Positions 26,936-40,900 of a stretch of DNA of 64,000 bases are shown one piece after another. The notes under the pieces were generated by a model that saw nothing but the letters and a program-made list of their open reading frames with translations, was not told where the DNA came from and searched no databases. Within the stretch, counting starts at the first letter, position 1. Every line of letters starts with the position of its first letter. A program made the position numbers and the translations under genes. Source of the stretch: Tubulanus polymorphus (lineage: Eukaryota; Nemertea; Palaeonemertea; Tubulaniformes; Tubulanidae); assembly GCF_964204645.1 (NCBI RefSeq), contig NC_134027.1, positions 10,466,485 through 10,530,484 on the forward strand. Direction: 5' to 3'.

Positions 26936-29900
26936 TACGGGTACCCCATTGGACTAAAAAACCCAGTGTCACTGCCGAAGGCTACAGAAATGAACTGATT
27001 ACAAAATTCATTGCGATTAATAAAATGACTCGGCCGATTGAGAAGCAAGGTATCATTTTTCAACCGTAAAGATATTTTCCAGAATATTCGGACGATTTTA
27101 AACATTTTATTCAACACACCACTTTGGCAGCAAACTAGCATCCGCCATCAAGTGACGTGAGATGAATGAATAGCTCAAATCATCTTCGAAGCAATTGCAT
27201 TCGTGCATTAATCATAGAAAATCATGTTTTTTGTCAAGCTAATGATCTCACTACGCATTAAATAATACACTCTTAACAAAATACTGCGCGTAGTAAGCTA
27301 CTTAGTGATATGGTCAGTTGCGAAGCCTTCAGTTCAATCGAGTGGACATTATGATAATTCTTCGTTGTTGTCTGTAATGAACTGAAAGTGCCCCCCCTGA
27401 GTGGTCATCGCGACGGCCATAGCCGTTGGCAAAACGCGTTTTCGAGAGAGAGTTCAGCGATCTTCATTGAAGAGTAAATCACCGTTATAAATCTCCGATG
27501 GTCACTCGTGACAATCAAGGGTCTCTTACGGCCGCACCTAGTTCTGCGTCGTCGCGTAGCCGTGAAAACTCTACCCTTTGTCCGGGCCTCGTTGGCCGCT
27601 TGCATCCTATAATATAAACTAAATGACCATTTTAGAGAGGGACGTGATTCGGTAGCGGACAAAAGCCACCCGGGGAGTGGTTGCCGTTCCGAAATGAACT
27701 GGACGTCCACACGCACGCGGCCCTTCTCGCCACGCGCCATTTATTATGCGTATTGGTCAGTGCCGGGCGTTGGTCGAGTTAATTTATTCATTCAATTTTA
27801 GCAGACGAGCATTATTTGAATCGGTGTAAATTTTAGCATCAGGAGCTACTTTTAAGACGGACGCCTGCAGTGTATATTAGGGTTACCCATTGACATCTCA
27901 CGCAGTTCGCTCAGAAAGCATCAATTAAAAATTCAGATTACCACAACGAATATGTTAAGATTTACATCACCAAAACAACACGCGCAAATAAATAAAATCA
28001 ACGTAATGTTCTGACTTTGATGATGACGTGTTTGATGACTTTATTTCCCATTTATAAGGAACACATTCTTTTTTAAATTGTTTGTCTTTTCCCATTTGTT
28101 TTGTGCATTTTGAAATATTCGGACCAATGAACTCCAAAATAAACTAATAAACTGTCAAATATAATCGACGAAACGCAGAAAAAATATTGTTTCAATGCTT
28201 TTTTGCAATCATTTATTTCTATACAATGAGAGCTTACTAAAAAACAACGGTGAACTGATGGCATACCAGCTTATTTTCACTGGTAAATTTGCGTTTAATG
28301 TTTTATCTTAACAGTTTGCATCTAACTCATGAAATAAATCTCCGGTAAGATTGAAATAGTCCTCAAGAATATAATGGAATTCATCACTGATGTGTCGGCT
28401 AGAGGCATCGACCACCTTAAAATCGGATTTTTCAAATTTCTACCTTGATCAATCATATATTTTCGATCTTTATTCTTCTTGATAGATTCTATGAAAAAAT
28501 GGCTGGAATTTGTGTTGCGCTGTCATTATTGAATAAGGGTTATATGACCAAAATGAAATAGAACCCACAGAGAAAACGGCATTCTAAGTTCATATGTATT
28601 CGACAGAGCACAATCTCGACGCGTTCTATATACTAAAACGACCATCAATCAGAACAAATACATCATTTTACCGATAGTACCGCGCGCTGCCTTGATTTCC
28701 CAATGCCGTATATGATGATACTAATCCGACGATAGTTTAGTCGAAATGAAAAGCGAACGGCGAGTCCCGGTTTGTGCCGCGCAGAATACACAGCAGTAAG
28801 TGTCGCATCTCCAGATTATTCATTACAGAACCATCAATCAACCATTGAATAGCGCTAAACAACTGTAAGCCTCACTTATCATTACCACTTTAATGGAAAT
28901 CGCCTACTAAAATTCATGAGCTCCGCGTCCAGGCTTATCTTGTAACAAATATAAATTTTCCGCGAGGAAACCTCTCATTCAGGCAACGTTTCCTGCCACC
29001 TAACGTCGTCTCATTAATGCCCCCGAAGCTGATAACGTCAAACAAATCTAGCATTAATTCCTGTTCATTTTCTTCCCAACGTCGGATATGATCTCAAAAT
29101 GGTTCGTTTCTTCGTAGATAGTCTCTCCGACGTCGGCTAGTCAGATCGCTGCCAGGTCGTCGGCAGAATATTCAACTTGAATGCTCGGGATTTTACGTGC
29201 CGTGTAAAGAATACATATAGTGATCATTGTTTTGCGATTGAGAATGAACAACAGACATAGGCTTTTTAGTTTCTGACATATTTTTGTCTTAGATGTGCGT
29301 CAGAAATTGATTTTTTGGCAGGCGACGAAAATCGTCCACGTGAATATATGTTTATATCGACACTTGTAGTATATAAATGCAAAGCCTTAGTTGGGAACAT
29401 ATAAACTTTACAAAATTAGATTTCTCCCTGAACCACACTCGAAACAAATATCCCGAAAGCGCCACTTTTTAATTTCTAGTGCTGTTCCATTGCGGCGTTC
29501 TCCCCTTGAAATTGAAGTGGGTCGACACCGTTGATGTGTAATGATACCGAAACATGTTTCCGAGCGTTTACGAGAAACGAGAAACGTGGTTGCGGGAAAT
29601 AATGTTTCTGATATCAAACATGTTTGATTCCATGTTTTTGTGTATTCGGGTTTCCCTGCGTCGTGCGCGTTGGACTTATTAGCATATACCAAAGGCTGTT
29701 TTTATGGCGGGCGATAACCACCAAAAGATAGTGAAAAGATGATGTCGAGAACCAACAAAACTTATTCAGAGTGCTGTGACTTAGGGCTTTGTGCTATGAA
29801 TTAAAAGATGTGCTCGCCACCTTTCGAGTTTTTGTCTTACTGAGGGTTTGTTTAGCACATTCAGTTGACCTAAACGACGCAGCCCACATTTTATTTACAT

Positions 29901-30699
29901 TTAAATATTTCTTAAAGCTGTTTGGTAAAGTAAAGATTTGAAGCAACACATCTCTTCTAATCGAGAAATCAATGAATATTTGTTTTCTGTGACCAAGGTG
30001 CGGGTCTTTTTTAGAACCACTGAACGGGTAGTATTGCAGTTTGTACGTATCTAGTTTAAGTAAACTAACCAACTAGTATTCCTGAAATTAGTCCGAGGAA
30101 TTTCGTGGGTCAGGGAGACCTTGGAGTAATCATTTAACAAGTGATTTCTCCAAGGGGAAACTCAATGACGACGAAAGGAATTCATTGCGGCCAACAGCAG
30201 TGCATCGGGTAGTATATCGGTATACTTGCCTTACATTGTTGGCTTAATTTAACATTGTTGTGATTTTTACTCATTTTACTTGTAGCATTAATCATAACCG
30301 CACGTGAATCGCCTGATAAAATTCATCAGTAACATATTCTACTGAGTCGAGTAGCATCTCTATTTTCCAATTTCGTCGTATTTCATCAAATTATATTTGA
30401 TCCGATATTTCAGCTGCTAGCCCTTGGTGAATGTGATACAGTCGTTTCTTCCATGACGATGAGGTTTCCTCGTAATATCATAACGCCTACTATTGTCATT
30501 GTTTTCTTTCTGCCGCTTGATGACATCTATTTATCCAGGAAAGTTAAGATTTTGCGAGCGTAACGTCAAATCAGACACGGGAGTGTATACCTAATACATA
30601 AGCTAAGAATTTGTCTTAGCTGTTAAACATCGTATTATGACATCCAAATTGTAGAAGCCATCATCACATTATTATTATTATTTATATGACTAGTAATTG
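26936..30699. other. Long intergenic stretch without a supported gene
   Basis: About 3.8 kb. A 111-codon minus frame (27405-27740) and several shorter frames have no recognisable domain. A hairpin at 30118-30155 shares its arm sequence with the hairpins in the stalk-exon repeats near 38.4 and 39.0 kb. Confidence 0.45.
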
Positions 30700-30945
30700 T
30701 TAGAACTGTTGCGGTTAGATTTTGATTTGGTGTCCCTTACGAACCCCACCACACCTGCCGAGAAAGAAACAGGGGGCTTGGTTTGGAAATCGGAAATCGA
30801 AGTACAAAATGTAGTTGAGTTGTCGTCGGTCGAGGTTACATCATTTTTTTTCAAAATCGAAGTACATAATTGGAAATGTGAGTTCCAGTTCCTTGGAATA
30901 ATCATCCATCCAACATGAACCGGCAAGCGACTGATGGGGGATTAT
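30700..30945 (+). repeat. Dispersed repeat family A, copy 5
   Basis: It contains TTTGGTGTCCCTTACGAACC, ATCGGAAATCGAAGTAC, ATCGAAGTACATAATTGGAA and GAACCGGCAAGCGACTGAT. It ends about 0.8 kb before the start codon of the CAP-domain gene. Confidence 0.75.
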
Positions 30946-31736
30946 TTTGTTTGCAGCCTAATCAATACATCAAGATTTGGAAATAACTTTAATGGGGCTA
31001 AGATCGGTAATGTTCATTTTTGTATTTTTTTAAGTCGTTTTCTTAGCGATGTCATTTTTGACACTGTTTTTTATAAGGAAACACTGATGCATTCTCAGTG
31101 TAGAATATATCGAACGATCTTACAATGAATAATATTACATCTATCAATCTCAATCCCACCATCAGAGTAACAGTAAGGTAATGAGCGTTTTACTATGTAC
31201 AGTGTTTTATGTGTAATATTATATTTCCCGATAAGAATCGTGACATCGTTACAAAGTCTGCGTTATCTTTATCTCTATATTGAAACAATGGGCGTGCTAA
31301 CTAAAAATCTTCGCCAATGTTTAAGTAACATATATAAAACCAGTTTGAATAATTGATGTCATGTGAGTGAGTTGTCTCATATATAGAAAACAAACCGACA
31401 TATATGTATATCAGTAAACGCGCTTCGCTATTGATTATCAAAACCATCGCTATGGCAGGTACAAGTGCTATCACGTGACTTATATTTGAGAGCACTCTGA
31501 TCTCGTTTTTCCATTTATTTAGTAACACTAATAAAAACTTTTCGACTATATACGTCGCGGCAGTATACAACTGTCAACTGTCGGATAGCGTAGGACTGAG
31601 TCTTTCCTTAGTAATTCAATCAATATTTGTGATATCCATCGAGGTTTCAAATAGATCGGAACTTAACGGAAAACCACGGACTATATCTGGTTCGAACGTT
31701 CCAGTCAAATAGGAAAGAGAAACATAAAGGGTATAA

Positions 31737-31922
31737 ATGTCTCGGAACATGATGCACTTCCAAGGGTACCTCGCCGCCCTTTCAGTGGTATCGATTATTC
31801 TTCAAACGCAACAAGTGAACGGACAGTTAACGCAAAACTTGCAAGACTATATAGTCACAACTCACAACCAGAAACGGGCGACTGAAGTTACAGCCGACAC
31901 GGCTTCGAATATATATGAATTG
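31737..31922 (+). CDS. CAP gene exon 1: signal peptide and start of CAP domain
   Basis: ATG at 31737, with two further Met codons at positions 5 and 6. The hydrophobic segment YLAALSVVSIIL is followed by a polar run to VNGQ, a plausible signal-peptidase site. The exon ends in phase 0 at a strong GTGAGT donor. The following 3.4-kb intron is the longest in the gene. Confidence 0.85.
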
Positions 31923-34900
31923 GTGAGTAACAAAAACTCGCAGACGAGACAAAAAATTGGATCATTAAGATAAGATTAAAGGAGTAAAAATCGCTCTATT
32001 TTTTCCGATTACCTTTATTAACACAGCGGGTATAGTCATTTAGTGCTGTAATCACCATAGTTTATTTTCTTATCTCGGTATCGATGCTTTTAGTGCTCTG
32101 CGAAAGCAAGTTACCCCGATTCGGTATGACAATTACGAGAGTTGAGTAAAAAGATGCAGAGAAATAGTGCTCGTGCGTAAATATTATTTGTACAGGAACG
32201 TGATCATTTGTCCAACTCAATATTGCGAAGGAAATATCTAAAAGTTTACCAATTTTTTCAAATTATTTCAAACACATGGCGCGCTAACCACTTATATTTC
32301 CATTCGCTTGAAAACTGAATTAATAATGAATTTTGTACGTACTCGTTTCGAAATTCGTCGCTTTTGAAACGGATTATAAAACGCTTTGCTCGTTATTATA
32401 TTATTCATATACGCATGTTTTTACATAGAATGCATCAATTATTTCCAACCAAAAGACTTAAAACGTTAAATACACTATTACGTGTATAGGTGGTTTTTCG
32501 AAAAATGCAAAAAGAACCACGTTGACTCAAACAACCGAAATCTCTCTGAATTTTCATACCATGGTCGTTACCTGAATAGAGTGTCAAAGCGAATTATATT
32601 TAACTGAAGTAGTTATTTGGTAATATATGTATACATTAAAGTTCTAATTCAATGGTACTTACTAGCGCATTATGTAATTTCGCAGCCGAGTAGGCGTTGA
32701 AGGTATATACTATTTCATTTCATTTGAGTCCCTTCCCCACGCTACCTGAATTTTTCACAAGCAATGGGCCCTATACATATGTTTGAATTCCCCGATAACA
32801 AACACACAATTATGCCAGATAATTCAATAGGCCTTTGAATCCGAAATCGGTGAAAATTTGTAAAATTGCCCAAAGCTCTAATAGACTTGACAGGAATAAG
32901 AAAATTTCGTAGTTCCTTTACTTGAATACATTGGATGGAGGGAATGCTGCAAAGATACTATCTCTGTGAGATTGAGAGGGCGGAAAGATAGTAATACAAC
33001 CTGTCGGACAAAAAACACAATTTTTCTGATGTTTTCGACCCTGAGACAATTGTTAGCCAGTGCATTGCCTGCTCTGGGGCTCTGAAATACCATACCATTC
33101 CATGGAAATCGGATCTGTCGCATACACAAATACTGATTTCCAACAAAATTATACCGAATATTCTAGGTTAAGCATCTTTTTCAAAACAACCTTAACTATC
33201 GTTCAGCATTCTTGATAGCCTTTAGATTTTCACCAGTCATTTTTAAAGTAATTTTGGAGTGTTGTAGTTTTGTTAGTATTGCAGAAATATCTTTTGTCAG
33301 CGATGTTGAATCGCCCCAAATTCACTGCGTCAAATTATCGTTCAGTGCCTTCAATTATTTACAGTTTGTTTGGGTTACATACGCGCTTCACACTTCAGAC
33401 AATCTCTCAGCAATGTCCAATGTTTCGCACTTAAATGATTGTTGGAATAGCTTTTTAGAATATTTCTAAGGAAAGAAAAATGTAATATAATGCTTTCCGT
33501 TACCCATATGGGTCACCCAGGTAGATTTTATTGAATTTCATGAATTCCTAAGGATGTTTATTTATTCTCTCGTATTTTATACGATGAAAATCAATACTTT
33601 AATCTTTACCGCATTCATGGGCTACGCGGTTCTTTAAAATTAACGAAATGATGTGATGTGTTTGGGCTAAATCTCAAAACGGCAGCTTCGTAACCATGGT
33701 GAGCAACGTCAAAACAACATGCGAAATAAAACCAATGCCGGATAATTGGTTAGTTTTTAATATTGTTATCGGAAAAATGTCAATAGACGTCATACCCGAT
33801 GTTATATAGTCTATGCATTTTTCAAGGTGTTGTACGTTTCAAATATGTATGATTCTGCGAAATGCGTAAACATGGTGAAAATGAATTTGCATAACGACTA
33901 GACCTTGTAGGTTAACATAAAAACGAATTCCGGAGTGGTGGTTTGCCATTGTTTTCAAAATGAATAGTCAACGATGAAATTCTACATAAGAACGTCGAGG
34001 GGGGATGTCGCTTTACTTCGAATACTCAGATACGAACTTAAAAAATAGAGTTTAGGCTAAACAAACATGATACCTTGTTTCTACCAATCGGCCGGGTCAC
34101 TTTGTAGAATGCGATATAATTTGTAATCAGTACAGTTCCACAGTTCCGAATCAAGATTTTACTCTGAGTTAACTCATAGAAAATGAACGGACTTTAACCC
34201 AGAGTTGACTATAACTCACGACTGTGGAACTGGGGTCCAGTTCGTTTCCATAGCTGCCGGGTGTGTTATGGTAAAATTGATCATGATTTAAAAAAGTAAT
34301 GTACAGGGTAGATAGGCTGCCGGCCGGGGAACTTTTAAGCTAATCATGAGAAACGAGGTATCAATTATTTTAACCTTATATACGTACGTCCCTGTTCAGA
34401 TCATAGGGCGTATGCATGAGCATAACCTAGGAATTGCGTGGATGAATCAGTTCATAATCATAATTTGACGTCAGTGATTTTAACTCTCTGGCTTGTGGAA
34501 TATGCGGTTTTTGTTTACTTTCCCACCGGTTAACGCGTTTATGAATGCTACGAAATTGCCCTCGCAAATTCAACGAATGAACTTTGTGTAGAAATGCTTT
34601 TTTCTGATCATATATGCGCTCTACTCAAATTGAAAAAAACAAACATATTGCAAACAACCTTTAAGATCCATTACTCACGACTAGCAAATACCCAGCCACA
34701 GTATGGGTGGAAATTTCTAGAATGCAGTAACGTCACTCAATGTACAAACATTTTATTTCGTGGATTTTTCATTGAACGCTGAAAATTGTTAGGATATTCG
34801 ACCAATATTCCTGGTCACGTACTGCCAAAGGTTGTAGGAAAAAATGCCACCGGAAAAGGCAGTTATGAACTAAACAAGTTTCAAGCAGAGATGGGGTATT

Positions 34901-37900
34901 AATGTACAATTATAGGTAATATAAGTACAAACTAGGTTTAACATACAATATAAAATCAGCCACAAAATAAAGTTTTTAAAGTGGGGAAACTTAGGGGTAC
35001 TGAAATACAGCCAAATACAATAGTTGGTTCGAAATTCAATAGAAAATAGATCATTGATAGAATGACTGATTAAAATGCAGTCAACTTAAATCTAGTACGT
35101 AAATAACATTATTTTTTCCTGGTGGCATTTTTCCTTCTATACAAAAAGTGGCATTTTTACCGGTGGCATTTTGTCCTATGTTGCAAAATTTTGTGGCATT
35201 TTTTTCGGTGGAATTTTTTCCGTATACCATTGCCAAATTTGACGGCTGTAGGTAACGTGGCTTAAGAGGTTTAACGTAACGTCTAACGATGCGATTTCAT
35301 AGAAACTGAAAGCAACATCTTAAACTCCATTTACAGAAATTCGACAGTACACTAGCCCAACACGCACAAGCCTACGCAGATAAGTGTCAGTTTTATCACG
35401 ACAGTGCCGAGCTGACAAATTACGGAGAAGGAGAAAATCTGGGTTACAGGTCGAGCAAAGCTAGCGCGACGACAGCCGAAGTCAAGGCGGATGTCACCTA
35501 CAGTCTGGACGCTTGGTACAATGAGAAATCTAACTACAATTATGCCAGTAACAACGCAATCGATCCCAATATACAAATCGGTCATTACAAACAGGTGACT
35601 TTAAAGATTGCTGTAGCTATATTCCTGGAACAAGTAGTCGGATCGGAGAAATTCTGTATCGAACACTTTCATGAATTATTCGATGAATTAACCGGATGAC
35701 TATAAGTAATTCTTATGCCACTAAATCGTGGCCTGAACATCGTATTCAGGGTGTACTGAATTTGCAATTCTCCCTTGAAGAGCAGAAGATTCTCCAATTA
35801 TGCACTTACATTGTGCCACGTCATTATTTGTTGTGGGCGTTACTAAATGATTTCTTTTTCAGTTTGTCTACCATTCAGCAACAAAAATAGGCTGCGGCTA
35901 CAAATTTTGCACGTCCCTCGCTACAAGAGCAGCATCGAAATCAAACGTTGCGAACGTAGTATGTCGCTATGATAAGGCGTAAGTGGAAAAAAAATATTTC
36001 TTATCTTCGTATTTGAAGCATTGACTATTCTAGATGAAAATTAGTATAAATAAAATGAACCCGCATAGTACTCGCAAGATACTCCCTTTTCGCTTTCGAT
36101 ATTTTTCGATAGTCTTTTTTGAGAAATGCAAACTATCGCCATATCTTGATACGTGAGATGTTCGGGCAGAACTTCTATTTATATGTATTCCCTTAACCAA
36201 TTATCGAGATGTCCAATATACCCGAACATCGATAGACTGGAAGCATGGAGAATATTTTCAATTGCCATCGTAAATAGTTTTCGATGTTGTTAATTCAAAT
36301 CCGACTGAAGTAATCGGTTTTTGCTGCGAGGACATCCTGTTATTTTCAACCATATACTCTCATTCTTATGTGCAGGGTTTTAAGTGGATCAAAACCATAC
36401 GCCAAGGGAACTCCAGTCTGCGTGGGATGCAATCCTGGATGGTGCACATCAACTGGCCTTTGCTGTAAGTGACCAATGATCGTATTCACTTGAAAAAAAC
36501 ATGTCTATCCTGAAATAAACTCTTCCTTCGTGCGGTGATATTACTTTGGAATTACTTCGTGAAATGTTTTAATGCACACTTATAGCCATCTGTAATGTAC
36601 TTTTCAGTGAAAACTTGCACCACTGGATCGGGTTGTAGTAAGTATAATTCACATAGCGTAAAGCATCAATTTAATGTATGGTAAGCATGCGTTATGCATC
36701 TCATATTTCAAATCCTATCCTGGAGTAATGATTTGACTACTCCTATCTACCGATGATTAAGACATAACGTGTTTCATCGTGGCTTAAGGCTATTTCAATG
36801 AATAAGACGATCATCATCAGTTATTTAGTCAACCCCCACATCGGTCGCGGTTTTTCTGTTTTCGAAGTAATTTATCATATTCTTCTATTCACGAATTAAA
36901 TATCACCGATAACATAATATCATTTTTCAGATTGCAAGAAAGTTTGCCAAAATAGTGGCACCGTGGACCAGAATGCATGTACCTGTCAGTGCGCCAGTGG
37001 ATGGCAAGGAACAAGTTGCCAAAGTAAATAATTCCAACTGCGCGATTGAAATAGCAGACATCAGGCCTTCCGTCGACATTCACAATAAAGAAACTGACAT
37101 TTCCTCAAATTCAGTTATCTAATAAAGACATGCGTGTCATCATTTAGAACGATTGGAAGTCAAAGACACGTTATCAAAGACACCTTATTCGTTTTTCTAT
37201 CACTAGCCCAAAAGGTTTGCAATGATCATGCGAGCTGTACAAGTATGCAGATCTCAGCCTGTGATTTACCTATACCAAAAGAACTTGCTCCCATGTTCGG
37301 ACCGAAATTCAATGGAAAGAAAGTAAAAGTTGCGTGTCCAAAACTTTGTAATAATTGTGCAGGTAAGATTGATAATTGTGAACGTTTTTCTGATTCATTT
37401 CGTAAACTTTTATGGAAGGAAGTTCTTTTGATGGATTGATTATCAGATCAAATTACAGGAAATATACCAATGCCACTAAAATAGCCACTTGAATGAAATA
37501 ATCAGTTTCAATTCATTACAAGGAAAATTCGCAGACTTTTCCCTTCTAAGTACATATATTAATGAACAATTCGGTCCCTGCAAATATCTTTTACTATGGC
37601 AATTTGAGATTCATGCACAATTGTATTTTTCTAGCTGTTGTCGGAGGATCTGGAAGTACAACACAAGCAAGCGGAGGTAAAATATGGAATATTCTTCACC
37701 AGAATTGTGAATTATATGAACAGGCTAAAAATTACTTACTTCACAGTGAGAAGGTGTGGATTTATCGTACAAACATATAGCTTCATGGTTCCTTCAAATG
37801 ATTTTACAAGTATTGGTCAACGAGCTAACCAAAAATAATACGTTCTTTAAGGCTGATTTAACGTTTTCTACATTTGAATTGTTTTGTTACAGCTGCCAGT

Positions 37901-40900
37901 GTTACCGTCCCAACGGCTGTCACAGGTAAGCTGTCTACCGTAATGATAAGTGACCCCAATTAAGAGTAGACTGTTGATGTTACTGTATTTTAATTTCTAC
38001 TTTCAAAACCTTCTGTTCTAGGTACCAACAATGCTACAACAATGCAAACAAATGTCACAGGTAAATGAACATAGATATATAAATGAACCCATCCTCCCTT
38101 GACAGGTATTCAAACTTGATGGCATCGTATACCTGCGCAGTCTGGCTATAATCAGCCAGGGTTTCGAATGCCATCAGGTCCGTAACCTTGCCAATGCAGG
38201 ATGAGATGTACCCCGTACGGAAAGAAACCGTAAAACTTTTCAAGTGTCGAGTACTGTACATATTTCTGTTGCATATCACGCAAGTACAACAGGAACCACA
38301 GGAACAAATACTACAGATAATATACAAAAGCACTGATATGTATAAAGTGTACGTTATACCTTGGAGTAATCATCGAAGCATTCAATGATTACTCCAAGGT
38401 ACATGTAATACGTAAATATACATGTAGATTTACCGATACTTCCTCTACAGGTATTCGAACTTGATGGCACCGTACCTGCGCACTTGGGCTAATCAGCCTG
38501 GATTTCGTGCCGTGGTGAGTTTCGATTGCCATCAGGTCCGATTCCCTGCCAATGGAGGATGAGATGTACCCCGTAGGAAAATAAGCCGCAAAATTCTTGT
38601 GTCGAGTTGTAAAATATTCTTGTTGCATATCACGCAGGTACAAACGTTACCACGGGAACAACTACTGCAGGTATGTATAAAAGCACTTATATATAAAGTG
38701 TATGTAGTTGCCTTTGAATACCTTCCTTCACCCCACTCCAACACCACTGCGCTACAAGCATTTAAAGTAGACACGATCCACCTTTTACCAAATTTATATA
38801 CATTAGCAGATCCTGGCACACAACAGCTATTACAGCCAACATAGCCACAACAGTGGGATGAGATGGGATCATGTTCTTTTTTTTAATTCATGAACGCCAG
38901 GGATTGCTAGCACTGTATTATAAGTCATTAAAGTTAATCTACAGATCTAATGACTGTATTGACATTCTGAGGATGGAAAAATTGCTATACCTTGGAGAAA
39001 TCATCGAAGCATTCAATGATTACTCCAAGGTAATACGTAAATATACATGTAGATGTACCGATCCTTCCTCTACAGGTATTTGAACTTGATGGCACCGTAC
39101 CTGCGCACTTGGGCTAATCAGCCTGGATTTCGTGCCGTGGTGAGTTTCGATCGCCATCAGGTCCGATTCCCTGCCAATGGAGGATGAGATGTACCCCGTA
39201 GGAAAATAAGCTGCAAAATTCTTGTGTCGAGTTGTAAAATATTCTTGTTGCATATCACGCAGGTACAAACGTTACCACGGGAACAACTACTGCACGTATG
39301 TATAAAAGCACTTATATATAAAGTGTACGTAGTTGCCTTTGAATACCTTCCTACACCCCACCCCAACACCACTGCACTATTAGCATTTAAAGTAGAGACG
39401 ATCTTTTTCCAAATTTATATACATTAGCAGATCCTGGCACACAACAGCTATTACAGCCAACATAGCCACAACAGTGGGATGAGATGGGATCATGTATTTT
39501 CTTTTTAATTCATGAACGCCAGGGATTGCTAGCACTGTAGTATTAGTCATTAAAGTTATCCTACAGATCTAATGACTGTATTGACATTCTGAGGATGGAA
39601 AATTTGCTGTAGTATGACAAACGCCACAGATGTCAATGTAGAAAAAAAACGTCCGAGGCCAACAGTGTTGTTGTGAAGATTGTTTCATAAAAAATGGGAG
39701 CGTCTTTAACAAAATAGTCATCTTCTACGGTAGGACCGAATGTAACTAAGTTGCCGGAGAACACAAGTCAAAATGCGGCGCTAACGGGGACGGCCCTAAC
39801 AAATGGTCCGATCAAGGTCGTTTCCACCTCCAGCGGCTCGAAGGCGACAACCAAAATGGCAGGTTCCGTAACAACTATCGCGGGTATATCTGGGGGAACA
39901 GTTGTTTCAACGGCATTACAAGGAACAGCGTCTACAAAAGGCTCGATAAAGAGTGCGTCTACACCCGGCAAGTCCGGGGCAACAACCATGCAAAATAAAG
40001 TAACACCTACCGCGGGTGCATCTGGGGGAACACCTGCTCCAACGGCATTACCGGGAACAGCGTCTACAAAAGCTTCGATAAAGGCTGTGTCATCCACCAT
40101 CGGAGCCACCGGTAAAACAACAAGATGTTCTAAAAAAATGAACGGGACGAACAGCTGTTCCAAATCACCAAGCCTATCGATTCCTGCTGCAACTATAGGT
40201 ATTCAAACTAATTATCGAGGACTCATATCAGTCTATGTTTTTAATTCGTTCGACGCGCGTGTTTTTTTTTTATTTGTTCTTCGTCTGCAATTTTTGTATT
40301 GGAGTTTAATGTGTTGCTGTATTGTATGTGTGTATGTACTTACTCTCCTCACAATGATTGAATGTCATTCTTCGAACTATGCTAGCTTCAGTCGGTCCTG
40401 TAAAATGAAAGCTTTGTTTGCTCTCACGTGGACATTTTTTTCTCCACTCTATCAAACATATTTTTGGGGAGCGCTATTTTGTGTTCTCGTGTCATTTTAC
40501 ATTCTTGCGTGACATTTTACAACTACTTATGTCAATACTTTACTAAATCTTCGTGTCTCTGTCACGTCGCAATTCTATAGCGGACCACCGCAATGATAGC
40601 GTTGGCTCAGCAAGTTGTTCTCTAAAAAAATCGTACTATAGTACAATGGAACAATTCTAGAGCTAATGAAAATTTTAGATAGTTAGTATTAATAGATCGG
40701 TAACTAATACACATATTTTCATATTGCATGAATATGAATTTTTCAGCTCCGTGCACCAATCCGTGCTTGAATGGAGGAACTTTGATGCAGAAAGACTGTT
40801 CGTGCCAGTGTACGAAAACATTCATCGGAGCCAACTGCTCGACACCAGGTATATTGTATTCCGCACCCGCAACCAACGAATGAATAGTATTTCTCTTTTA

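Larger units (their letters stand above)
31923..35336 (+). other. Intron 1 of the CAP gene (3.4 kb)
   Basis: The intron runs from GTGAGT to TTTACAG. It contains two inverted-repeat elements, at 34125-34245 (arms around AGTTCCACAGTT / GACTGTGGAACT) and 34829-35222 (GGTGGCATTTTT blocks). The plus and minus frames inside it appear incidental. Confidence 0.65.

Noticed and set aside
27405-27740. 111-codon minus-strand open frame rich in Arg
   Set aside because: No domain or exon signals; Arg/Ser-rich composition is typical of a chance frame in locally GC-rich DNA.
31301-31570. 89-codon minus-strand hydrophobic frame upstream of the CAP gene
   Set aside because: AT-rich chance frame; no start context, partner exon or domain.
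39768-40163. 131-codon minus-strand frame opposite the stalk exon
   Set aside because: It is the antisense shadow of the Thr/Ala-rich 465-nt exon of the CAP gene.
40199-40512. Continuation of the stalk frame into a hydrophobic 104-residue tail
   Set aside because: A GTATTC donor at 40199 and the phase-matched EGF exon at 40747 explain the gene better; the tail reads like T-rich intron. Retention giving an alternative membrane end is possible but unsupported.
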